A stretch of 64,000 nt of DNA from the NCBI RefSeq assembly GCF_001403875.1, contig NZ_LN884298.1:619160-683159 (forward strand), given 5' to 3'. How positions within the stretch are numbered: the stretch's first letter is position 1; every line of letters begins with the position of its first letter. A program made the position numbers and the translations under genes. Positions 11,001 to 20,598 of the stretch are shown here, in pieces. The notes under the pieces are model-generated. The model worked only from the letters and a program-made list of their open reading frames with translations, did no database searches and had not been told where the DNA came from. The DNA comes from Paenibacillus ihumii (lineage in GTDB: Bacteria; Bacillota; Bacilli; Paenibacillales; Paenibacillaceae).

Positions 11001-11152
11001 TCGTTTCATCGACGATTCTGACGTTGGTCGTCGTTCCGGTCGTCTACGAATTGCTTGAATCGTTTAAGAACCGGATGGGCCGTTTGTTCCGCAGAGGAGG
11101 CCGAGTCGATAAATCATCCGACGACATCAGTGAGGGAGTGGTAAGTCAATGA
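8039..11152 (+). CDS. RND-family efflux pump (AcrB/SwrC type)
   Basis: A 1037-residue inner-membrane pump of the AcrB/ACR family. It shows the standard layout: helix 1 (GALFIMIIMLFGGGLYAAG), a first large external loop, helices 2-6 with GRVVDDSIVVIENI in the helix-4 region, helix 7 near residue 525, a second large loop, and helices 8-12. The acidic pair VVDDSIVV matches the proton-relay aspartates. Firmicute relatives such as SwrC export surfactin-like or other amphipathic compounds. It overlaps the adaptor start by four bases, so the two are coupled. The substrate cannot be read from the sequence. Confidence 0.92.
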   Translation: MNKLIHFSMKNTGALFIMIIMLFGGGLYAAGKLKTEIMPDISIPMVYITAQYPGSPSDVMEQVTRPIEKKIANMEGVTSLDSTSSDNFATIMVMLTEKSDPEKKKQDIESLLQEVNLPASASTPKVATFGFASIPAYYFAIYGENGMSQTDLDQWYANEIKPELESIPGYDHMDEIGARETKLTIKLDAGKLNAFGLTPGHVSGQVRQNLTSLPAGAVDLDGSSLMARVKGDTNSVYSLENMDLLTANGTRVRLNQLGKVESISESDFIARLNQQPAIGIQLYKTSDANAVDFAREVESLFADWEQKLPDIGFKTIYDTSELVSSSISGMVHEGLTGALLAALVILLFLRNMRMTLIVLVSIPLSILITLLVMNSLDISLNILTLGGMFIAIGRVVDDSIVVIENIYSHLQKAQERGESVIKLATREVGAAITSSTLTTVGVFAPLAFVSGMVGQLFQPFAITLSTAMLASLLVALTVIPMLAKVLVLRGAKIKHHEEKAGRSTAFYRRVLEWSLRHRIKTLLAAGFLFIASIIGTLPFLSITLMPEEEPPRQFYFVIKMPYETSLKTMDAKVKDMEDILHHAKMSNGQPQFTFTESLIGFDGSTEATPYRAQIFTEVSEGSNVKAVQEQYKNILMAELPVDSELDVRSLEGNSAGGSDFQYSLKGDDLNRLVEASALLKEKLKDFPEIKEVEDSLSDAKKELEIEVDQNKAWQYGLSASTVQQTVAGWLAEDEIGDVKLDNITYTTTVQLDKSGIDTLSKLGDIPFHTGSGSIVYLKEVAKLNMINAASSIQRNDQEQVVNITAKIDSQNKGGVAVQVAMALDQVELPDGVSREVGGINEDIGESFSQLFVAMAAAVFIVYLIMVIAFGNLSAPFVILFSLPLAVIGGLLGLLISGEALSITSLIGFMMLIGIVVTNAILLIDRTQQLRDEGYTVRHALIEAGMLRLRPIIMTAVVTMVAMLPLALGFTEGGAIISKGMAVVVIGGLVSSTILTLVVVPVVYELLESFKNRMGRLFRRGGRVDKSSDDISEGVVSQ

Positions 11153-12204
11153 GAAACAAAAGATGGATCCAAGTTATGATGGGCAGCGCGTTGCTGGCCA
11201 TGGCCGGAATGGCCCTGTCCGGCTGCAATGCCCCTAAGGAAACGCAAATGGACGTGCAGCAGGCCGTTGTTCAGAAGCCGTCTGTCAAGATCAGTGAAGT
11301 TCAAAAGAGAAGCATTGGTGCGCCGCAGGAGACGGTAGCCGAAGTGATGGCTTCAGCGGAACGGGATATTGTAGTCAAAGCGAGCGGTGACGTGCTTAAA
11401 GCGTTGAAAAAGCGTGGTGATCAGGTCAAACAGGGGGAACTGCTGTTTGAACTGGATCCGGCCGATGTACTGCTGCAGAAGCAAAAAGCGGAAATCGGGC
11501 TCCGCACGGCCCAGAAAAATCTGCAAGAGGGCCAGTTTGCCGGGCAAGACGATGTGGATGCCCTGCAGCCGCTGAAAGATCAGATTAAGCTGGCACAAAT
11601 CGATATCGAGCAAATCAACCGCACCTTGGACAATTATAAAGTGACTGCGCCGATCAGCGGCATCTTGACCGATTTCTCGATTGAGCCCGGCATGACCATA
11701 ACCCAAGGGGCCGTCGGCAAAATTCAGCGGATCAACCCGGTCAAAATCAAAGCGAACATCACGGAAGAAAACGCCAAGCTCCTGAAAGGCAAAACCGAGC
11801 TTTCGTTCTATGCGAGCGATCAGCCGGAACAGCTGCTCCAGGGAAAAATCGTCTATTTCGCGGACATTATGGACACCATGAACAGAACCTATGAGCTGGA
11901 GCTGCAGGCAGACAACGCCAATCTGGCGCTTAAGCCCGGAACCAAGGTGCAGCTGCGGCTGACCGATGAAGCGGAGCAGGAAGTGCTCACCATCCCAACT
12001 ACGGCGATTATCCGGGAAGAGAGCAACACCTACGTCTACATTTTCTCCGGCGGCAAAGTCGAGAAACGGCAGGTGGAGCTCGGACGCCTCAACGAACTGC
12101 ATCAGGAGGTCATCGGAGGCTTGGCCTCGGGAGATCAGGTCGTGGTATCAGGTCAACACCAGTTGAAAGACAAGCAAGAGGTCGAAGCTGTTGCGGCGAA
12201 TTGA
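11149..12204 (+). CDS. RND efflux adaptor (membrane fusion) lipoprotein
   Basis: A 351-residue HlyD/MFP-type adaptor. The N-terminus is a lipoprotein signal with lipobox LSGC (cysteine near residue 26). The body has the split lipoyl half-motifs (IVVKASGDVLKALKKRGDQV and VTAPISGILTDFSIEPG), a short helical hairpin between them, and a beta-barrel region to about residue 300. It should sit on the outer face of the membrane and assist the pump encoded directly upstream. No outer-membrane channel gene is present, as expected for a one-membrane cell. It ends just before a strong bidirectional terminator. Confidence 0.92.
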   Translation: MRNKRWIQVMMGSALLAMAGMALSGCNAPKETQMDVQQAVVQKPSVKISEVQKRSIGAPQETVAEVMASAERDIVVKASGDVLKALKKRGDQVKQGELLFELDPADVLLQKQKAEIGLRTAQKNLQEGQFAGQDDVDALQPLKDQIKLAQIDIEQINRTLDNYKVTAPISGILTDFSIEPGMTITQGAVGKIQRINPVKIKANITEENAKLLKGKTELSFYASDQPEQLLQGKIVYFADIMDTMNRTYELELQADNANLALKPGTKVQLRLTDEAEQEVLTIPTTAIIREESNTYVYIFSGGKVEKRQVELGRLNELHQEVIGGLASGDQVVVSGQHQLKDKQEVEAVAAN

Positions 12205-12209
12205 TATAA

Positions 12210-12267
12210 AAAAATGGCCTTGCGTGACGGTGCTCCTGAGGGAACACCGGCCGCGCGGGCCATTTTT
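12210..12267. terminator. Bidirectional rho-independent terminator
   Basis: The arms AAAAATGGCC and GGCCATTTTT enclose a second inner stem (CGGTG with CACCG). A/T runs on both sides let it serve the pump operon on the plus strand and the M23 gene on the minus strand. Confidence 0.85.
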
Positions 12268-12298
12268 ATTTGAACATGACTTTTTAACTGCCTTTATA

Positions 12299-13978
12299 CT
12301 ATAGATATTTCATCGGATTTTGCACGTTGCCGTTCTTATGAATTTCAAAATGCAAATGCGTCCCGGTAGAGCGCCCTGTGCTGCCCATAACCCCGATTTT
12401 GCTGCCCTTCTCTACGATGTCGCCCTTCTCTACGCTGATCTTGCTCAGATGCCCATACAGCGTCTCATATCCGTTATTATGATTGATGATGATAACATTG
12501 CCATAGCCGGATTTGACGCCTGCGAAGCTGACAACTCCTTCATCCGCGGCAAGAATATTCCGATTCGAAGAGACGAGGTCGACGCCTTTATGCGTTCGGC
12601 CCCAGCGCTCGCCGTAGCTGCTCGTCATCCGAGCGCCGGATACCGGCCATGCGAACTGGCCGCTTCCCTCACCGACGATCTTTGTGCCTTTGATGATGAT
12701 CCGCGGCGACGATGCCTTAATGACCTCATGGCCAAGCCATTCCTCGGTGACCACCTCGCCATTCTCTTTAGTCAGCCGATATTCCATGATCTTCAGGCCG
12801 CTTTCCCCTTCGGCCACCACCTTGGACTCGCCCGCCTTCATATCCGCACTCTTCTGAATGATTACTTCGGGCTCGGTGACGATTTCCTCGGATACCAGCT
12901 CCACCGTCTTTACGGTAAGCGCAGGCTTCAACGCCTTTACGTTCAGCTCCGTACCGATCTGCATTGTCTTCTCCTGAACGCCAGGGTTATTCGCGAACAG
13001 TTCCTTCTGGGTCACCCCATAGCGCTTGGCGATAGAGGAGATTGTATCCCCCTCGCGAACCGTATAGGTGATCACAGCCTCACTGCCTTCCGTGATGCGC
13101 TGCACCGCCTCCTCGGCGCTCAGCACCTTGTTCGGATCGGTCTTCACGGCAGCCTGCGTAACCTCCTCCACAATCTCAGCGGATTCCACCGTTACGCCGT
13201 TTTTCTTCTTGGCCGCGTTCGGATTGCTGCTCACTAATTTAATTTTGGAAGCCGCATTATTGGAGGAAGTGTCCGGTGCGTATTTCCCCTTCACCTGCTC
13301 CAGAATCGCGTTGGCCGTAGCCTGATCCTTCACGATCGCTATGGTCTTGCCGTCGACCTTCAGCTCTACCCCGCGGGAATAACCCGTCAGCCTCTCACTC
13401 AGCTTGGCGAGGGTCGCGTCCGCATCGATTTTGGCTTTATACTTCTTCGCTTCGACCGTTGTAATGCCTTTCGTATTAACTACCATATCCGCCTGCGGGT
13501 ATTTCTCAGCGTACTCCTGCCCCTTACGCTTGTAGAGCGCTAACAGCTGCTCCTCGCTCTCGATCTCCCCGATCTCCTCGTTGTTGATCATGACGCGGTA
13601 ATAAGTCACCGTATTCGCCTGCACATATTGATATCCCGCCAGGAAGGTGCCTGTCGCAAGGACGGCTGCTATAGCCCCGATTTTGATTCTCCGTAATCTC
13701 ATACCCTGCCGATCTGTAATCAGGCCATCTGTGTTCAAGCCAGCTGCATCGATACTGTTTGTATTCATAGTATCCATGTTTGTGCTCTCTATGTTTGTAC
13801 TATCAATGTTCATACTATCAATGCTCGTGCTATGAATACTCTTGCTCTCTACGCTCACACTATCTATTTCGTCTTGCTTGGTCGCCGCTAGATTATGGTT
13901 CGGCCTGATGCTCTGAAATACACGCTGAAGCCGCTTCGTAAGCTGACCGAGCCCGAGTTTTCCCCTGAACCCTTTCAT
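12299..13978 (-). CDS. Membrane-anchored LysM/G5/M23 cell-wall endopeptidase
   Basis: A 559-residue wall hydrolase-type protein. A cytoplasmic N-terminus of about 97 residues includes a serine/isoleucine/aspartate repeat at residues 43-77. A membrane helix follows near 98-118. The outside part has a helical region, LysM near 303-346 (YTVREGDTISSIAKRYGV), a G5-like segment near 350-435, and a C-terminal M23 peptidase domain with zinc ligands in THKGVDL and HLHFE. M23 enzymes cut peptide cross-links in peptidoglycan; close relatives act in division or sporulation. The ribosome site AAAGGAG precedes the ATG. It is convergent with the efflux operon. Confidence 0.9.
   Translation of the reverse strand: MKGFRGKLGLGQLTKRLQRVFQSIRPNHNLAATKQDEIDSVSVESKSIHSTSIDSMNIDSTNIESTNMDTMNTNSIDAAGLNTDGLITDRQGMRLRRIKIGAIAAVLATGTFLAGYQYVQANTVTYYRVMINNEEIGEIESEEQLLALYKRKGQEYAEKYPQADMVVNTKGITTVEAKKYKAKIDADATLAKLSERLTGYSRGVELKVDGKTIAIVKDQATANAILEQVKGKYAPDTSSNNAASKIKLVSSNPNAAKKKNGVTVESAEIVEEVTQAAVKTDPNKVLSAEEAVQRITEGSEAVITYTVREGDTISSIAKRYGVTQKELFANNPGVQEKTMQIGTELNVKALKPALTVKTVELVSEEIVTEPEVIIQKSADMKAGESKVVAEGESGLKIMEYRLTKENGEVVTEEWLGHEVIKASSPRIIIKGTKIVGEGSGQFAWPVSGARMTSSYGERWGRTHKGVDLVSSNRNILAADEGVVSFAGVKSGYGNVIIINHNNGYETLYGHLSKISVEKGDIVEKGSKIGVMGSTGRSTGTHLHFEIHKNGNVQNPMKYL
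13748..13852 (-). repeat. Degenerate 15-base coding minisatellite in the M23 gene
   Basis: About seven imperfect 15-base units encode five-residue repeats such as IDSMN, IDSTN and IESTN in the cytoplasmic N-terminus. The period matches whole codons, so copy changes would keep the frame. Confidence 0.7.
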
Positions 13979-14054
13979 GGTAAATCTCCTTTTCTAGTAG
14001 ACACTATTCGACAGAAAATAGTTTCAAAATTTTAACCATTAATCGCTATCGTTT

Positions 14055-14084
14055 ACTTTAGCATACGAGCGTCTTGAATTTCAA
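14055..14084 (-). promoter_or_regulatory. Possible promoter of the M23 gene
   Basis: On the minus strand TTGAAA and TAAAGT are separated by 18 bases, about 75 bases before the start codon. The -10 match is modest. Confidence 0.3.
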
Positions 14085-14101
14085 CTCTGTTCACAAATGC
14101 C

Positions 14102-14123
14102 AAAAACCCGCTCCAAGAGCGGG
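14102..14123 (-). terminator. Rho-independent terminator
   Basis: A perfect 7-base stem (CCCGCTC / GAGCGGG, loop three bases) is followed on the minus strand by TTTTT. It lies downstream of the 281-residue membrane protein gene and upstream of the M23 gene. T's on the other side make it potentially bidirectional. Confidence 0.8.
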
Positions 14124-14218
14124 CTTAACGTTTTTTTGCTAAATTAACCAGCAGGTATTTTATTTACAATTCTGTGAATGGAATCGCTGTCATACTATAT
14201 TGTTAGTGCATTATCCAA

Positions 14219-15064
14219 TTATTTTTTTAGTATTTCCATGACCTTAGCGTACTGCTCCTTATCTAAATGCTTGGATAGAACTTGCTGAATTTCTATCATT
14301 TCAGCCTCGGTCAACCCGCCCTCCATTGCCGCAGTCATCTTCTGCATTTCGTCCTCCGGAAGCTTAGCCATCAGAATGTTAAAAATTTCTTCCTTTTGCT
14401 GATTGGGCAGTTCATCCTTCTTGGCTAACAGATCCTCCGGCGAAATAACGACCGCCTGATCCTGGCTCCCGAGAGCCCCCTGCTGCGACTGCTGGGACTG
14501 CTGCGATTGCTGTGATTGTCCGGACGCCATACCGCCCATTACCGGAAGTGCGTCCTCGGGAATACCTTCCCCCGTGTTCATGCCATCGCCATCAGGATGC
14601 TCAGATCCGCGGCCCGATCCACGGTCATCTCCGCCGCCATTGCCGTTTGCAGCCTCATTGCCTTGCACGTCATCCCTTCCATTCGCATCTCCGCTCATTT
14701 GCCCGCCGGCAGCCCCATCCGTGCCGGGTTCCCCATTCTCGCTTCCCCCAGCGCTGCTGCCGATGCCTGGATTGACCCTGGCGCTCTCTTTTCCATTGTC
14801 CGAACTGCCCGAACCCTTGTCCAAGCCATTACCGCCAGCGGTCCTGTTTCCTGTGCCTTTACCTGTGCTCCCTTTCCCTCCAAAGCCCAGCATCCCCTTC
14901 ATCATGCTTCCCAAGCTTAACGATTCCACTTCGAGAGGTATGTTATAACTGCTCAGCAGCGACCGAATATACCAATTGACGACATAACCCGTCGTAGCGA
15001 CGGTTAACATGCTGACGATGACTACCGTAATCGATAGCTTCGCCAGCCAGGCAGCCCATCTCAT
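14219..15064 (-). CDS. Unrecognised membrane-anchored low-complexity protein
   Basis: I do not recognise this 281-residue protein. One membrane helix lies near residues 8-28 (LSITVVIVSMLTVATTGYVV). Residues 60-175 are rich in glycine, asparagine, aspartate and serine with no obvious fold. A short SQQ run follows near residues 180-190. The last 80 residues are charged and helical (KLPEDEMQKMTAAMEGGLT, LSKHLDKEQYAKVMEILKK), the part most likely to be a folded domain. Such a layout suggests a flexible linker holding a small domain outside the membrane. It lies between purA and the M23 gene with its own terminator. Base composition shifts GC-rich in the linker. Confidence 0.75.
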   Translation of the reverse strand: MRWAAWLAKLSITVVIVSMLTVATTGYVVNWYIRSLLSSYNIPLEVESLSLGSMMKGMLGFGGKGSTGKGTGNRTAGGNGLDKGSGSSDNGKESARVNPGIGSSAGGSENGEPGTDGAAGGQMSGDANGRDDVQGNEAANGNGGGDDRGSGRGSEHPDGDGMNTGEGIPEDALPVMGGMASGQSQQSQQSQQSQQGALGSQDQAVVISPEDLLAKKDELPNQQKEEIFNILMAKLPEDEMQKMTAAMEGGLTEAEMIEIQQVLSKHLDKEQYAKVMEILKK

Positions 15065-15147
15065 CTTATTCCTCCTTCTACTTATCCTACCTACCAGTAT
15101 GGACGATAGAAGGCCGATTCAACCTCCCGATGCAAGAAAAGAACAGC

Positions 15148-15196
15148 AAAAAAAGCCGCCCGGAGCAGACGTTCTCCACGAACGCTCCAAACGGCT
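15148..15196 (-). terminator. Terminator of purA
   Basis: On the minus strand AGCCG...CGGCT encloses GGAGC...GCTCC with an inner GTTC/GAAC step, followed by a run of seven T's. It lies 40 bases beyond the purA stop. Confidence 0.85.
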
Positions 15197-15238
15197 AAAT
15201 GTTATGACGCTTTCGAATCAATTATATGGCATGCCGCC

Positions 15239-16697
<1,459 letters not shown>

Positions 16698-16701
16698 ATT
16701 A

Positions 16702-16745
16702 AAAGACGAACAATCACGAGTATAAAATCGTGATTGTTCGGGATC
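16702..16745 (-). promoter_or_regulatory. Paired PurBoxes (PurR operator) upstream of purA
   Basis: Two inverted 13-base boxes, AAAGACGAACAAT (16702-16714) and the complement of ATTGTTCGGGATC (16733-16745), each match the PurBox pattern AWWWCCGAACWWT at 11 of 13 positions. They are 18 bases apart, close to the 16-17 known from B. subtilis. The 13-base arms CGAACAATCACGA / TCGTGATTGTTCG form a perfect palindrome. Location just upstream of the -35 matches PurR-controlled promoters. Confidence 0.75.
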
Positions 16746-16795
16746 TGGCATGAAAAATTGTAATATAAGGACAATGCCGCTATTTAATTTATAAT

Positions 16796-18157
16796 TTACC
16801 CCGCAAACGCATCGCTATGCGCGCGTTCATAATTCGCGAATTTATTGAAGTTCTTCAGGAAGACCAGCTCCACTGTTCCTACCGGGCCGTTACGCTGCTT
16901 AGCGATAATGATCTCGATGATATTCTTCTTCTCCGTTTCCTGATTGTAGTAATCATCACGGTACAAGAACGCCACGATATCCGCATCCTGCTCAATCGAA
17001 CCCGACTCCCGCAGGTCGGACATCATCGGGCGCTTGTCCTGCCGCTGCTCTACGCCCCGGCTGAGCTGGGACAAGGCGATGACCGGCACCTCGAGCTCCC
17101 GGGCGATTTGCTTCAGCGTACGGGAAATCTCCGATACCTCCTGCTGCCGGTTCTCCCCCGGCTTGCCGCGCCCGTGAATGAGCTGGAGATAGTCGATGAC
17201 GATCATCCCGAGGCCCTTCTCCTTCTTGAGCCGGCGGCACTTGGCGCGAATATCGGCCACCGTTACCCCCGGCGTATCATCGATATAAATTTCCGATTCC
17301 GACAGAGCGGCGATCCCCATCGTCAGCTTGGACCAGTCGTCGTCGTTCTTGAAATCCCCTGTCCGCATAACCCCTGCGTCCAGGTTCGCCTCCGCGCAAA
17401 TCATCCGCTGAACGAGCTGAGCCGCCGACATCTCCAGACTGAAGATCGCGACGGTCTCCTTGGCCCGAACGGCGACGTTCTGGGCGATGTTGAGGGCAAA
17501 CGCCGTCTTGCCGACGGACGGACGGGCCGCGACGATGATCAGATCGTTACGCTGGAAGCCGGACGTCATCCGATCCAAATCGACGAAGCCCGAGGGGATT
17601 CCCGTGGTATTGCCCCGGTTTTGGTGCAGCTCCTCCACCTTTTCGAACACTTCCATCAAGACGTCGCGAATCGCGATAAAGCCGCTGCCGGATCGGCTGT
17701 TCGATATCTCGAGTATCTTCCGCTCCGCATCGCTCAGCATGCCGCCTACGTCCTCGCCGCCGGCATAGCCCTCGCTGACGATCTGCGTAGCCGTCCGGAT
17801 CAACCGGCGAAGCATCGACTTCTCTTCAATGATCCGGGCGTAATAATCGACGTTGGCCGCCGTTGGCACTGCGTTAGCCAGCTTAGCCAGGTAACTGACC
17901 CCGCCGATGTCCTCAAGCTGCCCGCGGTCCTGAAGCTTGGAGGTTAGCGTAATCAGGTCGATCGGCTGACTCTCCTCGCCGAGCTGAACCATGGCGTCAT
18001 AGATTAATTGGTGAGGAGGGTCATAGAAATCTTCCGTCCGCACCCGCTCCATGGCGGTAATCAGCGCTTCTGATTGCAGCAGTATCGCCCCAAGCACCGC
18101 CTGCTCCGCTTCAAGATTCTGCGGGGGAATACGGTCGAAGAATTGATCTCCCGCCAT
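16796..18157 (-). CDS. dnaB: Replicative DNA helicase DnaB (DnaC in B. subtilis)
   Basis: A 453-residue hexameric replicative helicase. The N-terminal domain (residues 1-110, starting with the typical RIPPQNLEAEQAVLGAIL) is followed by a RecA-like motor domain with Walker A ARPSVGKTAFA near residue 212, Walker B near GMIVIDYLQL, and the R-finger region LRESGSIEQDADIV. It unwinds DNA ahead of the fork and binds primase. It starts two bases after the rplI stop, so the pair is coupled. Confidence 0.97.
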   Translation of the reverse strand: MAGDQFFDRIPPQNLEAEQAVLGAILLQSEALITAMERVRTEDFYDPPHQLIYDAMVQLGEESQPIDLITLTSKLQDRGQLEDIGGVSYLAKLANAVPTAANVDYYARIIEEKSMLRRLIRTATQIVSEGYAGGEDVGGMLSDAERKILEISNSRSGSGFIAIRDVLMEVFEKVEELHQNRGNTTGIPSGFVDLDRMTSGFQRNDLIIVAARPSVGKTAFALNIAQNVAVRAKETVAIFSLEMSAAQLVQRMICAEANLDAGVMRTGDFKNDDDWSKLTMGIAALSESEIYIDDTPGVTVADIRAKCRRLKKEKGLGMIVIDYLQLIHGRGKPGENRQQEVSEISRTLKQIARELEVPVIALSQLSRGVEQRQDKRPMMSDLRESGSIEQDADIVAFLYRDDYYNQETEKKNIIEIIIAKQRNGPVGTVELVFLKNFNKFANYERAHSDAFAG

Positions 18158-18158
18158 T

Positions 18159-18602
18159 TTACTCCTCCGTTACTTGAACCTTGAGCGTCGATTTCACGTC
18201 AGGGTGAAGCTTCACAGGAACCTGGGTAACGCCAAGCGTCCGGATCGGCTCCGCAAGCTCGATTTTGCGCCGGTCGATCTTCACGCCCGCTTTAGCCAAT
18301 GCTTCGGCAATTTGCTTGTTCGTGATCGCGCCGAACAGACGGCCGCCTTCTCCGGCTTTAGCCTGCAGCGTGACCGTCATTTCCTCCAGCTTCTTGCCCA
18401 GCTGGATCGCTTCTTCCTTCTCCTGGGCTTTGCGCTTCTGTTCCGCCGCATTCTGAACCTCAAGCGTCTTGACGTTGCCTTCGGTTGCCACTCGCACCAG
18501 CCCCCGCGGAATCAGGAAGTTCTGTGCATAACCTTCGGATACGTTCTTGATTTCCCCTTTTTTGCCTTGACCCTTCACGTCTTGCAAGAAAATAACTTTC
18601 AT
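18159..18602 (-). CDS. rplI: 50S ribosomal protein L9
   Basis: A 147-residue L9. The N-terminal domain begins [18 protein letters not shown] and has the signature [14 protein letters not shown] long connecting helix (about residues 42-75) and the C-terminal rRNA-binding domain follow. Its start overlaps the gdpP stop as ATGA, and dnaB follows immediately, the usual Firmicute gdpP-rplI-dnaB order. Confidence 0.97.
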   Translation of the reverse strand: MKVIFLQDVKGQGKKGEIKNVSEGYAQNFLIPRGLVRVATEGNVKTLEVQNAAEQKRKAQEKEEAIQLGKKLEEMTVTLQAKAGEGGRLFGAITNKQIAEALAKAGVKIDRRKIELAEPIRTLGVTQVPVKLHPDVKSTLKVQVTEE

Positions 18603-20587
18603 TCGAATAACCCCTCTTCCTTTTCTATTTCATCCAACACTTCCAGCAGCCTTCTCTCCGCTTCAGCCTGGGTTCCTTCCAATTGCACTGCAGCGTTCGT
18701 CAGATGCCCTCCGCCGCCCAGCCGCTCCATCACGATCTGCACGTTCATATTGCCCAATGACCGGGCGCTGATCCCGATCAAGCCATCCGGCCGCTCGCTA
18801 ATCACGAACGAGGCCAGCACATTCGTCATGTTCAGCAGCGTGTCAGCCACCTGGGCGATCAGCAGCTGAGGAATCTTGCGGTTCGGCTCCGTTACCGCCA
18901 GAGCGATATGATTATAAATCATGCGCGCATGCTTTATAATATCGGCTTTTGCGATATATTCCTGCAGGTCCTCCTTGAGTACCCGCTGCACCATCACGGT
19001 GTCGGCGCCAATCCGCCGCAGGAATGCCGCAGCCTCGAACGTGCGCGACCCGGTATGCAGCGCGAAATGCTTCGTGTCCACCGTAATTCCCGCAAGCAGC
19101 GTGGTCGCCTCCAGCGGGCTGAGCTCGACCTTCTCATGAATGTACTGCAGCAGCTCGGTAACAAGCTCGCACGCCGAGGAGGCATACGGCTCAAGGTAGA
19201 CGAGCACCGCATCGTTAATGAATTCCTCGCCCCGCCGGTGATGATCGACGACAACGACCCGGCTGGCCTCTTCGACCAGTCTAGGCTCCATCGTCATCGA
19301 TGCCTTATGCGTATCGACGACGATCAATAGCGTATGCTCGGTCATGATGTCGAGCGCGTGCGCCGACGTGATGAAGCGGCGATGCAGAGGCTCTTCCTTC
19401 TCGATCCGTTCCATCAGGCGGTCGATGCCCGGATTCTTGTCGTCGAGCACGATATGCGCCTCGACCTGGAACATATCCGCCGCCTTCAATACGCCGATGG
19501 AGGCGCCGATGACGTCCAGGTCCGGCATGCGGTGGCCCATAATAATGACCCTATCGCTCTCCTGCATCAAATCGCGGAGAGCATGCGCAATGACGCGCGC
19601 CCGCACGCGCGTCCGCTTCTCTATGGCGCCCGACTTGCCGCCATAGAACGAGAGCCGCTGACCGGCCTTCACAGCGGCCTGGTCCCCCCCGCGCCCGAGC
19701 GCCATATCCAGACTCGACTGGGCGAGTTCGCCCAGCTCGCTGTAGCGCTCGGTGCCGGAGGCGAGGCCGATGCTCAGCGTCATCGGCACCTTCAGGTCCG
19801 CGGTCATCTCGCGGACCTCGTCCAGGATCACGAACCGGCTCTGCTCCAGTTCGTTCAGCGATTTTTGATTCAGCATCATCAAATATCGCTCCGAGGACAA
19901 TCTTCGCAGGTAGACCCTGTACTGCTTCGCCCATTCCGTCAGAACCGTGGCCACGCGGGCGATAAGCGCGGTCCGCTGCTGATCGTCCATCCCCTGGGCC
20001 GCCTCGTCCAGGTTGTCGAGCATCACGATGCCCAGCGCGGCCTTCTCATCCTCGTATCGGTCGCGAAGACCCGCGAACGCGGTTATGTCGTGAACGTAAA
20101 TCAGGCGCTCATCATGCAGCACCGTCAATTCGTAATGGCGGTCTGCTACGACCGCCTCGACCGTAGAGATTGTATTCACAGCCGGATCCTTCTTGTCCCG
20201 GGGAGGGTGTGGAGGCACCGTTGGAAGCAGCTCTGTCAGCGGCTGCCCAACGACGGAATCCAGACAGAACATTTGGTTCACGAAGCGGTTATGCCACTCT
20301 ACCGTCCGTTCCTCGCTGTACAGCAGGATGCCGAACGGCAGCCGGCTCACCGCCTCGCCCTCTACCCGTTTGATCCGGTACGTCAGATTGGTCACATAGC
20401 GAACAAGCTCCTTGCGGAAGCGCCGCTCCGCCTGCAGCATGACGTAGGTCAAGCCGCAAACCAAACACAGACTGATCAGGCCCAGGATCCAATTGTAATA
20501 CGAGATAAATATGACGAGCAGAAGCTGCAGCGCAAACACCCATACGCTCTGATAGCCGTGCCAACGTTTTTGAAGTAAATTAGGCAT
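18599..20587 (-). CDS. gdpP: Cyclic-di-AMP phosphodiesterase GdpP (YybT)
   Basis: A 662-residue membrane phosphodiesterase. Two membrane helices lie within residues 12-55, then a PAS-like region, a degenerate GGDEF domain in which the signature is replaced by SSERYLM, and a DHH/DHHA1 hydrolase domain. The metal sites are visible in [26 protein letters not shown] and [12 protein letters not shown], and the DHHA1 loop is [12 protein letters not shown]. The family breaks c-di-AMP to pApA, affecting osmotic balance, wall stress and beta-lactam tolerance. It overlaps rplI by four bases. Confidence 0.96.
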   Translation of the reverse strand: MPNLLQKRWHGYQSVWVFALQLLLVIFISYYNWILGLISLCLVCGLTYVMLQAERRFRKELVRYVTNLTYRIKRVEGEAVSRLPFGILLYSEERTVEWHNRFVNQMFCLDSVVGQPLTELLPTVPPHPPRDKKDPAVNTISTVEAVVADRHYELTVLHDERLIYVHDITAFAGLRDRYEDEKAALGIVMLDNLDEAAQGMDDQQRTALIARVATVLTEWAKQYRVYLRRLSSERYLMMLNQKSLNELEQSRFVILDEVREMTADLKVPMTLSIGLASGTERYSELGELAQSSLDMALGRGGDQAAVKAGQRLSFYGGKSGAIEKRTRVRARVIAHALRDLMQESDRVIIMGHRMPDLDVIGASIGVLKAADMFQVEAHIVLDDKNPGIDRLMERIEKEEPLHRRFITSAHALDIMTEHTLLIVVDTHKASMTMEPRLVEEASRVVVVDHHRRGEEFINDAVLVYLEPYASSACELVTELLQYIHEKVELSPLEATTLLAGITVDTKHFALHTGSRTFEAAAFLRRIGADTVMVQRVLKEDLQEYIAKADIIKHARMIYNHIALAVTEPNRKIPQLLIAQVADTLLNMTNVLASFVISERPDGLIGISARSLGNMNVQIVMERLGGGGHLTNAAVQLEGTQAEAERRLLEVLDEIEKEEGLFE

Positions 20588-20598
20588 GATTTCTCACC

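Noticed and set aside
14460..14520. Short CTG/CTGCGA-rich repeats resembling a repeat array
   Set aside because: They encode the serine-glutamine run of the membrane protein; there are no spacers, so it is not CRISPR.
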